This document shows positions 28,087 to 28,474 of a DNA stretch of 28,474 nt, piece after piece. The stretch covers positions 1 through 28,474 of the forward strand of contig JAVKOQ010000547.1 of assembly GCA_031835245.1 (NCBI GenBank), given 5' to 3'. Within the stretch, counting starts at the first letter, position 1, and the number at the start of each line of letters is the position of its first letter. The notes under the pieces are model-generated. The model saw only the letters and a list, made by a program, of their open reading frames with translations. It did no database searches and had not been told where the DNA came from. This DNA is from Balamuthia mandrillaris. Its lineage: Eukaryota > Discosea > Longamoebia > Balamuthiidae. The position numbers and the translations under genes were made by a program.

Positions 28087-28474
28087 GTTACCGAGGAGAG
28101 ACATTGCTGCCTTCTTCCTCCAGTTCCGATTTATAGGGTCGTTTTCGAGGTGAAATAGGAGGTGGCTCATCCTTCAACGAAAGAGCAAGGGGACCCGACG
28201 TATGTAGCGGTCGTAGCCCACCAGAAGAAGTGGAATCAGCACTAACGGCCCGCATGGGCGCTTTCTTTGTCTTTGTTGTTGTTTGTTTATCAGAAGAGGA
28301 GGACAGAGATGCTAATTCCATCCGCACAACTCCTTTTTCTCCGTCATCGCTTCCTTTCTCTGCATTCTCTTCGTCATCCTCTTCACCTGCGCTATTCATC
28401 GATAAGAAAACAGCCAGAGACTGTTGTTGTTGTTCCTTTGCCATCATCTGTTGCGGAGTGTCTTCTGTTTCCCA
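26403..28474 (-). CDS. LIN54: LIN54/tesmin-type protein with two CXC (CRC) DNA-binding motifs, 4 exons, 5' may be partial
   Basis: Exons (28474 or 28447)-28092, 28001-27707, 27611-27396 and 27314-26403 join in phase to at least 592 residues. The frame is open to the window edge; the first ATG is at 28447. The first CXC motif reads [25 protein letters not shown]...CNCTGC. The second reads [25 protein letters not shown]...CKCTDC. The linker between them keeps the conserved NPSAFRAKI. Each motif binds three zinc ions and inserts a tyrosine into the minor groove of the CHR element (TTYGAA) in LIN54, the DNA-binding subunit of the MuvB/DREAM complex controlling cell-cycle genes; plant TSO1 is related. 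The N-terminus is acidic and Gln/Ser-rich. The 300-residue C-terminal part is Ser/Pro/His/Gly-rich and disordered, with a basic patch KKGRRRSRS. Introns 1 and 2 have (TC)n runs near their donors. Confidence 0.9.
27636..27702. repeat. (GA)n tract in LIN54-like intron 2
   Basis: A GA-rich run (TC on the transcript strand), purest at 27679-27702, begins 4-5 nt from the donor of the second LIN54-like intron and continues in degenerate form toward the acceptor. Confidence 0.9.
28044..28084. repeat. (GA)n tract in LIN54-like intron 1
   Basis: About 20 uninterrupted GA units lie in a short 90-nt intron, starting about 7 nt from the donor (GTAACAG then CTCTCT on the transcript strand). Confidence 0.9.

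Noticed and set aside
1-28474. Mobile or virus-derived elements
   Set aside because: No reverse transcriptase, integrase, transposase, capsid or terminal-repeat signature was found on either strand.

Overview
This is a gene-dense nuclear segment of a eukaryotic microbe. Thirteen of the fourteen protein genes have recognisable features or clear gene structure, and twelve of those thirteen are split by short spliceosomal introns. I could place 48 GT-AG introns by requiring codon-phase continuity and family continuity across each junction. Intergenic gaps are mostly 12-400 bp. The mix (secreted LPMO-like protein, secreted zinc peptidase, F-box/ankyrin protein, LIN54, signal peptidase subunit, ITPK) fits a free-living protist. 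An amoebozoan of the Acanthamoeba/Balamuthia kind is my low-confidence guess; nothing in the window proves the lineage. No virus-like element, transposon or CRISPR array was seen.

Layout. 1-1929 (+): long open frame of unknown function, entering from the left edge. 1986-4084 (-): RNA ligase superfamily protein. 4294-5653 (-): secreted copper-oxygenase (LPMO)-like protein, divergent from a GNAT acetyltransferase at 5916-7074 (+). 7087-9078 (-): secreted HExxH metallopeptidase, convergent with the GNAT gene over 12 bp. 9262-11392 (-): DadA-like D-amino-acid dehydrogenase. 11797-13119 (-): SPCS2, divergent from nicotinate phosphoribosyltransferase at 13525-15992 (+). 16092-21058 (-): 1437-residue F-box/leucine-rich/ankyrin protein in eight exons. 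21668-22318 (-): intronless SET-domain protein, divergent from a TMEM69/DUF3429 membrane protein at 22725-23958 (+). 24076-25598 (-): inositol-tetrakisphosphate 1-kinase. 25699-26186 (-): small secreted cysteine-rich protein. 26403 to the right edge (-): LIN54/tesmin-type CXC protein.

The genes do not form one pathway. Three products (LPMO-like, metallopeptidase, cysteine-rich protein) look secreted and would pass through the signal peptidase complex to which SPCS2 belongs. Several others are nuclear or housekeeping.

Two window-wide features stand out. Intron sense strands are pyrimidine-rich, and many carry (TC)n or (TTC)n microsatellites, often starting within a few bases of the 5' splice site. 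Donor sites favour GTNNGT, with little constraint at +3. Exon coordinates were inferred by eye and need transcript support. The least certain parts are the 5' ends of the first gene, the F-box gene, the cysteine-rich gene and the LIN54 gene.
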